Below, in pieces: positions 1 through 12,100 of a stretch of DNA of 64,000 nucleotides (its first letter is position 1; each line of letters starts with the position of its first letter). The notes under the pieces were generated by a model that did not search any database, was not told the origin of the DNA, and saw only the letters and a program-made list of their open reading frames with translations. The translations under genes were made by a program, and so were the position numbers. The DNA is taken from assembly GCA_964019695.1 (NCBI GenBank), contig OZ026520.1:34142620-34206619 (forward strand). The letters are read 5' to 3'. The stretch comes from Loripinus fragilis. Its lineage: Eukaryota > Mollusca > Bivalvia > Lucinida > Lucinidae.

Positions 1-150
1 GTTTACAAATGATACGTTTCAAAAAGCGAATAACAAAGGCGCTGATCAGACTGCGCGGATGCGCAGGCTGGTCTGCGCTTGTGTTGTTCGCAACCCCCCG
101 AAGACAGGTTTTCTTGCGTCGAGGCCCATTTGTCCTTACAAACTGAACAA
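1..150. repeat. Interspersed repeat end (CTGATCAGACTGCGCGGATG)
   Basis: The block GGCGCTGATCAGACTGCGCG to GAAGACAGG recurs at 52848-52945 and, reversed, at about 10985-11035. Both overlapping open frames cross it, so neither is a gene. Confidence 0.6.
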
Positions 151-643
151 CTCGGCTGATCGTTACAATACGAGTAATGATGTGCCAAATAATAGGGGTA
201 AAACGTTGGTCAAGTGGAGAATTGTCACTCAGTTGTATATAACATCTTTAAGAGGCTTTCGAGATGAGATAACAATAAGTATAAACTTTTTTGGCAACAT
301 CACAAACTTGTTGAACACAAATTTATTGCCCCAGCCAACCTAACTCTTAAAACTTAAAAGTATTGTTATTTTCTTGTACAGTTCATTCACATGTATTTGG
401 TGCTCAATCAAACCATCTATGGAGACGGTTCCTTTGAGTATCAACAACATATGCATTGGTTGAGAAATGTGAAATAAATGTTTCAATATGCAATCTTATC
501 TGTCGGGGCCTGTAATACAGTGTTACTTCAATGCACCGCGTAGACACTAAAAGGACCTGCTTATTCGCGCATCCTTACCAATGGTTCTTCTCTCTTAATT
601 TACGCTGAAAATGAAAGGAGGGTGCGACGGTTTAGTGATAGAC

Positions 644-3475
644 ATGCGCGGATCCAGAAAGTTGTGTCACAGGGGGTTCCATTTTGACAACGTTTTTTTT
701 CTTAATCTTATTTTAGTTTGATTGGTAATGGGGGAGGAATGATCCAAAAACAACGACTAGATGGCTATAATCGGCCCGCCAGCGAAATGCCATTTAAATG
801 GACGTCGCGTCAGATGTTGGTGTTAATTTTAAAAACGTAGGGGTCCTCTCTATTGAAAGTTCTCTATTTCACTTATTCCATTATACATTTTTACAAACTA
901 AACATCAAAGAAAAGGTTATTAATTATATTTTACATTGATGAAAAACGAAAGACAAATTGAGATACAAAGAAAAGGTTATCGCTAACATGTTCCGTATAA
1001 ATTGCCGATTTTTTGCATGTAGAGACGTAACAGAAATCGTTTGGCGGAGTGTTTCTAAATCCAAAAGTTTTTACTAATAATGCATGAAATCTTGTAATTT
1101 TCCCCGCATAGCTACTTTTTGTGCTTATCCTCACGACGACATGCGCGAAATTGGCGTTAATCGGCAAACTAACCAGAAATAGCCAACCAAGCAAAGAAAC
1201 GGAACGTGTAGAGATTTAAAGAAAACGTTGAAAACATAGGATCTGTGTATTTATGTTGATGTATTACTTTTTAGTGCCTCGTGTTTTTGAAATTCAAAGT
1301 ATATCACAAAAATGCGTTTTCAAAATAGAATTAAAATTTGGATTTATTCTTGATTTTTTCCATATTTAGAGCAAAAATTTGTTATTTTGCTACGTCTAGC
1401 AAAAATGTCACACTCACGCAAATGGCGTCATCGGAAATATGAGCCATTAATTCAATACTAAATGAAAAGATGTTTCTTCAAACTTATTTCTGTCTAAATA
1501 AGATATGTAAATGCGTTTTTCATATAGTTTGTGCTGTTTTTAAATTAAGAGAAATTGTTAAATATTGAATAAAATACCGCTAAAATGCTTTGTCTAGCAA
1601 AAATGTCACAGACGCCGTTTTTTTTTTACTTTGCTAATCGCGTCGTAAAAACGTTAACATTTTAGCGTTATATTATGCGTAAAAACTTAATCGAGCATTT
1701 TCTTAAAACTTATATACTTATATACTGATGCATTAGCATAGTCTTGTAGGACACTGTTCTATATAGGCCTAATGTAATATAAAATAGGTCACTGGCCAGA
1801 ATTAATTCGAGAAATCTGAATATTCAGTGACCTTTACCCCTGTTTTCAGGAATATTCAGGAACTATATCACAGGAGCTTGAAATCCGATTCTTATTCACT
1901 CCTATAGCCCCTAAACCGAAAGCTCATAATGTCATAACGTAATGATGACATTTAAGCCGCGTTTTGGTTATGAGGCATATACATGTAATGTAAGGACCAA
2001 ACTTCAAGATCCTATGTATATATACAGCCACAGGACATACCCACTCTCCACCCAGTGACGTTGCCGCTTAAATCGATGTATTTCCAGATGTTTTGCAAAA
2101 ATTATTGTCCAAAAACTGTAGAAGCTACAATTTTGAAAAAAGTACCAAATGAAAGCAAATTAATTTACGCAATAAACATTTTTCTTGTAGCTTCTCGGTT
2201 TCTGTTGTTTTCGTATGGTAGTAATTTAAACGCAAACACAAAAAATGACAGTTTTCGGTGACGTTAACGTTAGCGGATGTTTTAAATTTACATTCACTTT
2301 TAAATGCGTTCTACTTGAGAACCAAAAGTGTAATTATTTTAATCATTTATTGTATATTGCTGCTCTTTATTTGCTCTTCACCCCTGTAAGTTTTATAAAA
2401 TTTAACCCATTACTTTTGTCATGGTATTTTTTACAAAATTCTAGAAAGGTCTTGTTTCAAGCGGCGACGTAGCAAAGTGCCAAACAACTACATGCCCCGA
2501 GCCTGTACATCATATTGCTAGGTATTAGTAATATTCAACTCATTGAAAGCCATACGATGAAAAGGGTGTGTCTGAAACTCAAACGTGACGTGCTCGAATC
2601 TCAATAAATTAATTTCTTTGTTGTTTTCATTCATTTGTGTCTACATGTTTGTTTGGGCAAACACTAACTCTTGGCGATATTTTGGTCATTATCGCATATA
2701 CGCAAAAGCCTTGTGAAAATGTGGATGCTGACATACATGTACATGTATCAAGCGGTGATAGAGGTCTCAATTCTACAGCTATTTATCATCTACATTCATA
2801 ATTTACTCTGACGAGCCTGTACCATTACACAGACTTTCCCGAGTCGCGAGTCCTAGTTGCCGGACAATGCGATAAGTACCAAACCCTTACGTATTGGCTA
2901 CTTTTGATATAAAACATGCAAAGGTGTGTGCAGCGAAGGTATCCCTAAGACCTATAATTACCCTGTCTGTCCGTCCGTCTGTCCATTGAAGTCTACTGCA
3001 ACGAGAATAGATTTATGTAGTTAATAAGCACAGACCGACCAATCGCATTTACTACTGAAAATAATTGTGCTTACCTGGGTATACCCTACTTTTCGTAATT
3101 CTACTCTTGAACATGTATTAATAAAACCTTTAAAAACTTAAATATATAAACCAAAACAAACTTTTCATCTGATCATTTTACAACTGGGCATGTGTGCTTA
3201 GAAATATTAACGCAAGGAAGATCGCCTCTCTTATCTGTGAAAATCTCATAGTTTGACGTGTTTAGGCTAAACAACTTTTGACGTTACACAAATTAACACC
3301 AACATCTGACGCAACGTCATGGCGTTTCGCTGGCGTGCCGGTTATGGCCCAATTTTGACTGCTGGCGTGAAGCTTTACGATTTTAAGGGGATCCGGACCA
3401 GTATTGCTTAAAAAATATTTTTGTGATTTTCCAGTGTGGGTCCGAACCCCCTGTCCCCCCTCTTGATCCGCTCAT
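644..3475. mobile_element. 2.8 kb element with about 170-190 bp inverted ends
   Basis: Left end (644-840): CATGCGCGGATCCAGA, then CCCGCCAGCGAAATGCCATT and GCGTCAGATGTTGGTGTTAA. Right end (3285-3475): TTAACACCAACATCTGACGC, ATGGCGTTTCGCTGGCG and GATCCGCTCATG in inverted order. Solo relatives of the ends occur throughout the window. The interior holds only short open frames and no transposase. Confidence 0.6.
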
Positions 3476-3479
3476 GACA

Positions 3480-3635
3480 GAGTGCTTTACTCGAGATCGA
3501 GGGGCTGCAGGTTTTAGTCTCACAGGAGGCACTGCGTTCTGTCCTTGATTAAGGTACTTCATCCTCTGCTAAGTACTGGTTCGGTCAACCAAGGGAGACT
3601 CGACCCGACATGACTGAAAAATGTTGACTGGGACA
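3480..3635 (+). mobile_element. Partial SINE-like element
   Basis: Shares GCAGGTTTTAGTCTCACAGG, CACTGCGTTCTGTCCTTGA, ACTGGTTCGGTCAACCAAGG and GACTGAAAAATGTTGACTGG with the element at 23888-24078. The head is eroded. Confidence 0.55.
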
Positions 3636-3644
3636 TTCAGGCGC

Positions 3645-3895
3645 GGATCCAGAACGGGGACAGGAGGTCAGGACCCCGCAGGAAGATCAAAAGTTCTATA
3701 GGTTTCCATAGGAATTAGTGATTGGACCCAAACCCTGGTAAAATTTGGTCCCCCACCCCTGGAAGATGTTGGACCCCTCCCCCCTAGCATACATGTAGAA
3801 CTTTGAAAAATTAAAGTTTTCCTCGAAATAAACAATTAGACCCCTCTGTAAAATAAGTTGAGGAATAAAGAATACAACGTTGTTGTCAGAACTTT
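3645..3895. repeat. GCGCGGATCC-family fragment
   Basis: Starts GGCGCGGATCCAGAACGGGG and continues with TTCTATAGGTTTCCATAGG and a Ctract; same family as the ends of 644-3475. Confidence 0.6.
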
Positions 3896-4751
3896 TTTTC
3901 GGTAAGTTGTGCCAAGTTGGCAATTAAGTCTTCACTTACATTGTGTTTATGATTCTATGAACAGACCAAACATTGAATTCATTTCAAATGGTTGAAACAA
4001 AATTTGGGTTTAGGCCATTGATCAGCATCGTCTGCTTATTCGTTTATTTTAAAACCAACTTATTTTTTAAAAAGATAGTAACTTTCGGGAATAACATCAG
4101 AATGTAAAACAGTTTCTTTCCAGATCAGGTTTGGTCTAGGTAATATTTTCAGAGGACACAAGCAGCGACAAGCGTTCTTCGGAAAAGGAAATTAAATGAA
4201 GAGTGGTGTTTTAGCGACTTTATTTCTAAGTATTTGCTTTAATTAGCAAGGTTGCACACTATGTTTAGAGATGTTCTAGCATAATCTTTCTGTTTCAGTT
4301 TAAAACAAAAAAGAATTAATTATCGGCCCATTAGTCATAGCGGTGGAAGAAAGATTTGAACAGGCTATCTTTGAGCGTTAATTGTTTAAATACGCATTTA
4401 ACTTTAGCTTTTAAACTGTCCTTGTGGGTTAAAATTTGTTTAAACTGTCTCTGTTAAACATTCTCTTAGTTTAAGGTCGTTCTAGTTCCATTGTTTAAAC
4501 AGACTTAAGGTTGACTAAAAAATCAAACTCACTGCTAAGCATATCGCCGGACTCTCTGTGACAACTTTCACAGTTATGTGTAAACAAGTTAAAAAGTGTA
4601 TAACTAGAAGTGCGCTAAAACATATTGCTAAATTTGCTGAAACGTATGCAACCAGAAAGCAATCACCCAAACCAGTGAGTGACCTGTAATATACGTCATT
4701 GCCCAAACGTATCATAAATTAGCTAAAAAAGTACTGCCACCAACTGAATCC

Positions 4752-4910
4752 AGCATATAAGAATCTTTCATGAGTGTTACGGTAGGACAGAGAAATCCTG
4801 CCCGAGGATCGCCGTTTGGTATCACGAGGCTTGCCGAGTGATGACAAACGGTGATCCCGAGGGACGGATTTTTTCTATCCTACCCTCACACGAATAATGG
4901 ATTCTTTTCC
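4752..4910. mobile_element. Intact foldback MITE (GTAGGA-TCCTAC family)
   Basis: A nearly complete palindrome: the left arm (TCATGAGTGTTACGGTAGGA through CCTGCCCGAGGATCGCCGTTTG) pairs with the right arm (CAAACGGTGATCCCGAGGGA through TCCTACCCTCACACG). Copies occur at 42565-43290 and 35020-35500, each with another element inserted in it. Confidence 0.75.
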
Positions 4911-6024
4911 TTGCACACCACTGTTTTTATTTATTTTTTTAGACGAAGATGCAAATTCAAATGACGTCCTGGGTAAGATAGCATGAGTAGGATAAGATTT
5001 TCTTTCCAGATATCCTTATCCGGTGTGCAAAATGCTAGTTCCTGGTTGTTATTTTTTTCCAAGGTCAGGTGCAAATGTAGTGTTGAAATATAGGCGATTC
5101 CCTGAAACGTATTAATTAAGAAAATGATAATTTTGTAGTCCCTTCTGGAGAGTCATACGTATATTTATCGCGGGAGAGTCTATATAATAACATTTAAAAT
5201 AAACATATTCTCTGATTAGCACTGCGCATATGCGCAGGGTGATGTGGGATTTTTTTTTGTCTACATATACCCGCGATACCCTTTTATGTATTACGGCTAT
5301 GCTGTATTTGTTTTTTGAAACCTGATATATGGTGCTATAAATACTGAATTGTACAACAGGGCTTGCATAATGTATATGGTAAATGTCCTAAACATTCAAC
5401 AATGTTTCTCTTTCTTTGATGTTTTAATCAGGACTGGAATTCACAAGATACTAGCCAGATCAGCTAATAGGGAAAACCTAGATCAGACTGCTTCATTAGA
5501 GGCAGTCTGATCTGGATCTGCACTATATGTCAAGGCCTTTTGGCAGGCAACTAGTGCTCGAAATTATAGAACATTTACCGTAGTCTTGCAATAAGATATT
5601 TTAAACGAAGCACCACCCCTATTTTCAGATAAAACACATTCGATGAGGTCAATATTTGCTAATATTTACATTCTACGTTTCAAGCTAAAGCAGATTTCTT
5701 ATATCATTGGACAATATAGATTTTATTATATAGTCGACTCATATGAAAGCTTATTTTCAGAAAGAGCAAGCTGCTAATTATCTGATCAGCGCGCATGCTC
5801 ACAGATTGATGTCAACATGTGCAATTTACAAAATCCCTTTTCTCCTTCTGTTTGGGCGAATGTCCCATTGACAGTGCTTGTGTTAAAGTTCTTAACCTCA
5901 GTTTCAAGATGTTTTTTCTCATGGCGCGGCCCATATTTTACGCTTTAAATGGTCGCAAAAAAGCTTTATACCATAGGGTATTTATTTACTTTATTGTGGT
6001 ATGAACTTATTGGAAAAGCTTGGT
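4911..6024. other. Intergenic, upstream of exon 1
   Basis: AT-rich with a small palindrome near 5495 (AGATCAGACTGC/GCAGTCTGATCT) and no supported gene. The 61-codon frame at 5819-6004 has no recognisable feature. Confidence 0.5.
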
Positions 6025-6032
6025 TATATAAA
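6025..6032 (+). promoter_or_regulatory. TATA-like box upstream of exon 1
   Basis: The octamer TATATAAA lies 92 bp before the ATG at 6124. A start site about 30 bp downstream would leave a 5' UTR of roughly 70 nt. This is sequence resemblance only; AT-rich DNA gives such matches by chance, and a further 5' non-coding exon cannot be excluded. Confidence 0.35.
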
Positions 6033-6123
6033 GAATTGTTCGTGACTACCCGGATGTGCTTGGGTAGCTCCATATCATAATAACGTGTGGTTTAAGCTAT
6101 TGACAGACATAAGCTAGACTGTC

Positions 6124-6194
6124 ATGGCGGGGAAAACATGTGTGATTTTCGCGGTGGTTTTGTTGTTATTCATAGGACATGGAGTAGACGGATG
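6124..6194 (+). CDS. Exon 1: signal peptide
   Basis: The ATG sits in a good initiation context, with G directly after the ATG. It opens MAGKTC followed by a hydrophobic core (VIFAVVLLLFIG) and a small-residue cleavage region ending VDG, so signal peptidase would probably cut near residue 23. The donor is TG|GTAAGT at 6195, leaving phase 2; the next exon completes a Trp codon. A secretory leader is a short hydrophobic start, so the assignment rests on this plus the exact phase match to exon 2, 20 kb away. Confidence 0.8.
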
Positions 6195-9100
6195 GTAAGT
6201 GCATGCGTACTGTGTAGTACCAACAGGCATTTTTCGTGTCTCACCCACATTGTAAGGATTTACTGGAAGAAGTTGTAGTTTTAAGACCAATGATAAAAAA
6301 ATTAAAAAAAAAAGAGAGTAATTGGTCCAGACGATGAATGTGCAGAGCATAATAAGACGCAAAGGCGGACTGTGCATTGTCAATGTAAGGGTTAATATAT
6401 CCCCCTTGTCGCGTGAGGGCCCTCGTCACACTCCTGTGAAATCCTGTGCTTGTTAAAAGCAATTAATCCGTTTAAGCCAAATGGAATTTTCCAGTGATAT
6501 CAATTGGACGAGTCCATTTCCAATTTTAGGGAATTTGGGTGGTATTTTTCATTTTTATTCAAATTTTAAAAGAAACTTCTGTAAGCAAACAGTGGAGAAC
6601 CTGATGAGACGCCGCGTTTTTTGCTGCGTCTGATCTGGTTTTGTACTGTTTGCCGATGTCCCACAAAAGGGACGCTATGCTTATACGGGTTAAAAAAGGC
6701 GCGCAGGTCAGATGTTTTTCGCTAGCGTGGAAGTATAATACGTGTATCCGCAGCTGCTACATATAATTTTAAGGACCTGGCTAGTCTATGTAGCTTAGTA
6801 CAGGTATAGGTAGGTTTGAATCCTTACCTGGCTTATGGTGGTTATTATTTGTTTCATGTTCAACTCAACTGAGCATGGCATTAATCCTGCACATCTTCGA
6901 TGAATAATTAAACAGATAATTTCAGAATACAAAGAAGGGATTCAGAAAAAAGTCTGTTTACTTTTTTAAAATCTGTTTCCCAGTTGTTTAATATTAGAAA
7001 TACAATTATAATTAAGAGCAGCAGGGTCGATTCCCGGGTGGACATCTATTATACATTGTTTGTCTTTCTTCTTCCTTTTAAGCGTTATAATGCTGAATTA
7101 CTACATAAAAGTACAAATGTAATATGCAATTAAAATAAATGTCGACAAATCACTCCTGGACGTTTTATATTGAATTATTCTTGAAATATGTGGGTGGGGA
7201 TACCTTTGGCTCTCCTGAAAGATAATTAGCACGGTGACCCCCATTTTTTCTTAAAGGTAAATGATAGGCCATAAAATAAAAATAAAAGAATTTAAAAGTT
7301 TCAATGTCAGATGTTTTAATATTATACTTTACTCTATAAAATCGAAATCCCATTGTTCGGAAATTATCAAAATATATCATGCAGTATTTTGACGCGGCTT
7401 GGGATAAGAAATAACTTTTCACATTTCCTGTAAGAAAAACCTGAGGTCATGGGCAATACTCAAAATTTTAAAAAGAAGCCGGGTGACGACTACAACTATT
7501 TTAGCTCAATATTAAGGACTTAAAGTAATTTTCAGAAAATTGGTCAAATGCTGTAAACTTCCATATGAGATTATGAGAAATTGAGCACGGTGACATATCA
7601 TTTTTATTTTATAAATTGACAGCCCATGCATAAAACAAACCGTATGCAAAGTATTTAAAGATTTCAATGTGGGAATTATTTAGTAGCATAAGTAGTAATG
7701 GATGTCACTATGGGCCAATTTTTTTAAGCCATCCATTACTACTAGCATATGTCCTTAAATTTAAGCATTGATATGAGCCAATGCATGAGATTTCAAACAA
7801 TGTGATATGTGCGACCAGCAAAGCCTCAGATCAGCCTGCGCATACGCGCAGTCTGATCAGAGCCTATGCTAGTCGCTTGAGTATTCTATGATTGTTAAGC
7901 TACTGACTGAATACCATTTGGAGTTTCTAAGCTTAAAAGGAGACTGCAGAGGCTCGTCCGAGTCTACACTTGTCAAAATGTCAAATAGCTGGAAATCTCA
8001 TGCACTGGCTCAATTATATACATGGTATAAGATATGGTGCCAATATGGTGATTTGCCTTTCCAGTAGAGCTGAACTACATGTATAATGCTTAAACTTAAA
8101 ATATTCAAACAGTGGACAGCATTTCCCACCCAAGTTGTATTTAGTTGTTCATACAACACAAGTCCAATGTTCTATTTATCTATTTTATGGGTATAAATGT
8201 ATGTATTTGCTGTACCATTTACATGTAGTTGTGCAAAAGAGAACAAATTGCCCTTTACAGTGGCGAATCCAGAGGGGGTTTAGTGGTTCGCTTGAACCCC
8301 TCCAACACCACCACCACCACCCACACTGTTTTTAAATATCCAATGAAAATAAATTAATTTGATCTCACTGGACCAAATTATTTTATTTCCAAGGGCCATT
8401 TAAGAGCAAATGATATAAAATCAGCAACGCGAACCCCTTTTTATGCATTTGAACCCCTTATCAAGAAATCCAGAATCCGTCCCTGCTTTACAGCTACTTT
8501 CAAGCATGAATTGGACGTGGTGACGACATTCTTTAAACAGTTAACCGCATACAATGGCTGTTATAGTTTTATTTTTTTCTATTAGAATCGCAGAAACTGA
8601 ACAGAACATGTAACTTGTGCAGTTCATAATTATTTTGTTTATTTCCAACGATTGCATTAATTTTATTCAACTGTCGATTCGATCGATCCCGATCAAGACA
8701 GATGTTGTCTTTCAAAATACGAAAACTAATTATAAACGAAATTCTATTACACATTTGACAGTTAACAAAATATTCTAAAGGGTCCTTTTACAATGATGTA
8801 TTATACGTTTTAATTATTCATTAGTTAGCTAAGTATTTTGTCATTTAATTGAGAATACAGTAAATCCTGTCTAAAGCGGCCACTAAAAAATGGGTTTTCA
8901 ATACCAATTATCGCTTAATGCAGGTCAAAAGTATTGCAGAATGCTCCAAGTGGGAGCATTCTGCAATACTTTCGACCTTCATTAAGCTACCATTTGTCAT
9001 TAAGATCTTTGTTTTGTCTAGTTTTGAGTGGTCGCTTAAGACAGGTTTTACTGTGTATAAAAGGAACCGATCAACGCCACTCCAGCTTGGTCTCGAGTGT

Positions 9101-12100
9101 TTATCGCTACATGTACTGTACGTATGTCAAGATTTTAGACAGAAGTTACATGTTGGCTGACAGGTTGAATCTTACCTGGTCGTAGACCGCAAAGATGGGT
9201 TTTCTTATGGTGCGGCTCATTAGTATCAGCTGGTTGGTGTAATAACTAATATTAGATCTAAATGATTCTTACCAATCGATAGATACAAACTATCGACATG
9301 TTTACATAATATAGTGTCCATCAACAAAATACATGCACAAGATCGATCATGAGCGGATCCAGAGGAGGGAGGGGGAGCCGGACACCCCCCCGCCGGAAAA
9401 TCGAAACTTGATGGCTATAGTACATGTACGGACCTCATTTGAGGGGTCCAATTGCTTCTCGAAGGAGGTCCTTGCATGTAAAAATGTCCGACCCTTTGTA
9501 AAATACGTTGATGACCAATAAAAAGTTGTCAGGAGCCCCCTACCCCCTTCAAAGGAATTTTCCAATCATCGCACATGTGCTTATGCTTTGTACAGTTTTA
9601 CTATATTTGTACATCTTAGTTATTATCTTTATTTTGTAAATCAAATACTCCTTGTACGCTCGCACATACAGACACATGAACAAAATGTACAGTAAGGAAG
9701 ACAGACGGAAGCAGGCAAAATGATGGTACTTGGTAGGCATTAAAAACCTATTATCCGTAGAGCTATATAAGCAACCGCACCATTTGATGTTGCAAAATAA
9801 TCGTCTGCTGTAATCTCTAATGGACATTTTATAGCTGAGCAAATACTACAATATCTATCCCGGGTGTATTGCACTGACAGTACAAAAATGGTAACTAAAC
9901 GGATATTTATTTTTACAAGATATCAGAGCAGTAAGGCTGATATCATTCTCCGCCAAAATTTAAATCTAGTTAGGGTTTTGCTATAATATGCACATGCAAA
10001 TTGTCAGGGTGAAGAAACCTTTATGTAAAATTTTAAAAACGAAAAACTGTGTTCCATTTGAGGTGCCATACTACAGTAGTAATATACTAAATGACAGATT
10101 GTTTCGAACTAGAGCCTGGAAAAACATCAAATCCGAGTTTTGGATGACCACCCCCCCCCCTCCTAACAAAATTGAAATCCAATGACCCCCCCCCCCTGGA
10201 AACCACATGAAATATTACCTAATACCCCATTTTATATCATATTGTCCATATGCAATATTTTGTTTTCATAATTCTGTAAGTCATGTGTATGATACTATGG
10301 TATTTTTATTCATTTATTGACCTACATGAGTATCTGAGCTTCAATTCTAATTCTTGACAAGTTTTGACCACCATTGAAATATAAGGAATTTTTTATATTT
10401 GAGACTATTTTGTTTGTATTTATTCCTTAAATTTCCGGTCAACAATTTTTCAGGTATGTCTAGATGGGCCTTCCTCAGTTTAACCAGTTCTAAGCTGCAG
10501 GTTATAGGCTTTCAATGCCCTTCCATAAAAAGTAGGGAAAGAGTATAGGGATAAAAGTTTTGAAGACAAAAAAATAAAGGATTTTGTGTGTAAATCAGTA
10601 GGGATATAAGGACATTTTTCAAATACAAAGTTCATAAAAAGAGTAATTAATAAGGGTACCAAGTGCAAGGCCGTCGTCGCCGGTCCGGCAGGACGGCGAG
10701 CGCCGGACCACTTCTTGGCCGAGAATGCTTTCCGCCGTGTCCTTTTTTTTCTCGTTTCGGCCCATTTTACCTTATTCAATCTGCCAAAATTTATTGATGC
10801 AATTATCAATAACACTCGTTGCGCGTGTCCTTAATAGACCGAACTAGCCAAAGTGTGAAAGCATTGGAAAATTATCATGACACCTGATTAATTTCATAAT
10901 CTGATGGTCTTATAGTCATGCAGTGGACGTTGTCATTCTTATGGACCGTGTCGATAGAATACCTGACGTAGTTGCATGCGAACATCAAAGGCGCAGACCA
11001 GCCTACACATCCGCGCAGTCTGATCAGCGCCTTTATTTTTCGCTCATAGGAAAGTATAATTGACAAACTTGCTATACGCAATATTTCAGCATTCTACTGA
11101 ACTAATCTCTGTAACTGAGTAGGTTGGTTTGAGCCTTGCATGGCCGAAAACCCTGAAGAAGGGTCTTCTCGTTGAGGTTCAGATAATTTCTGTGATCCAG
11201 TTTCATTCCCTCAAATTGACATATTGTTTTTTTTCTTCTTTAGCGACAAAGTATGTTTCAAACGTTTTATGAGCATCGTGAGCCTGTGTAATTACAATTT
11301 GCATTCCGTTACGGATATACGAGTCCCACCTGTTGTTCATATTCAGCCCAAGACTTTTCGGTTCCCCCAACGTCCACTCGACTTTAAGAGTCCTGAGCAA
11401 AGAAGTGCTTAGCCTTCACGGTTCGACAGTTGTTAAGATGAAGCGAAAGATCTCAGGTTACGCCTACCGAAGCCAATACCTAGATGAAGCATGCGTCCTT
11501 AATGGGTGGTCTAATTGAAAAGACGCTAGACTAAGTGTATACATATTCGAAAACATGACTCTTTGAAGTACAACCAAATATCAGCGCTAAAAAGTTCTTT
11601 GCTAAAACCTGCGGGGACATAGATGAAATAATGTCAAAGAAACATGCTGAAAAAAAGTAAAAAAAAAACAACATGTGACTGTCTGAAAACAATTTTGTCC
11701 AGCATTCGGTTTCTCACGCGACAAGAAATATCATTGTGACCAAAACGACTAAAATCTGGTCCCAAAGCATAAAACCCCTTTAAAAACGCACATAGAAGCA
11801 CTCAAAATTCAAAAAAATTCTCGGGGGAGGCCCCCGAATCCCCCTGACGAGAGGGGGAATAATCCCCCTCTCGTGCTCGCCCTCCTCTTCGGCACTCTAT
11901 GGCTTCCTCCGCCGGACCACTTTTAAATACGCGGCGACGGCCCTGAAGTGCCCTTACACAAAAAGTACAGATAAATATTTGGAAAAAGTAGTGATGTGAA
12001 AAGCAGGAATTATTCATCTGTCTGCTCTGTGGGGAAAATATAATAGTTATTTTCTAAGATTCGAGCGAGCGAAGCGAACGAGGAAATATTTCTGTATTTA

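Noticed and set aside
8135..8335. Frame ending in a His run
   Set aside because: The His codons come from an (ACC)n tract; no other support.
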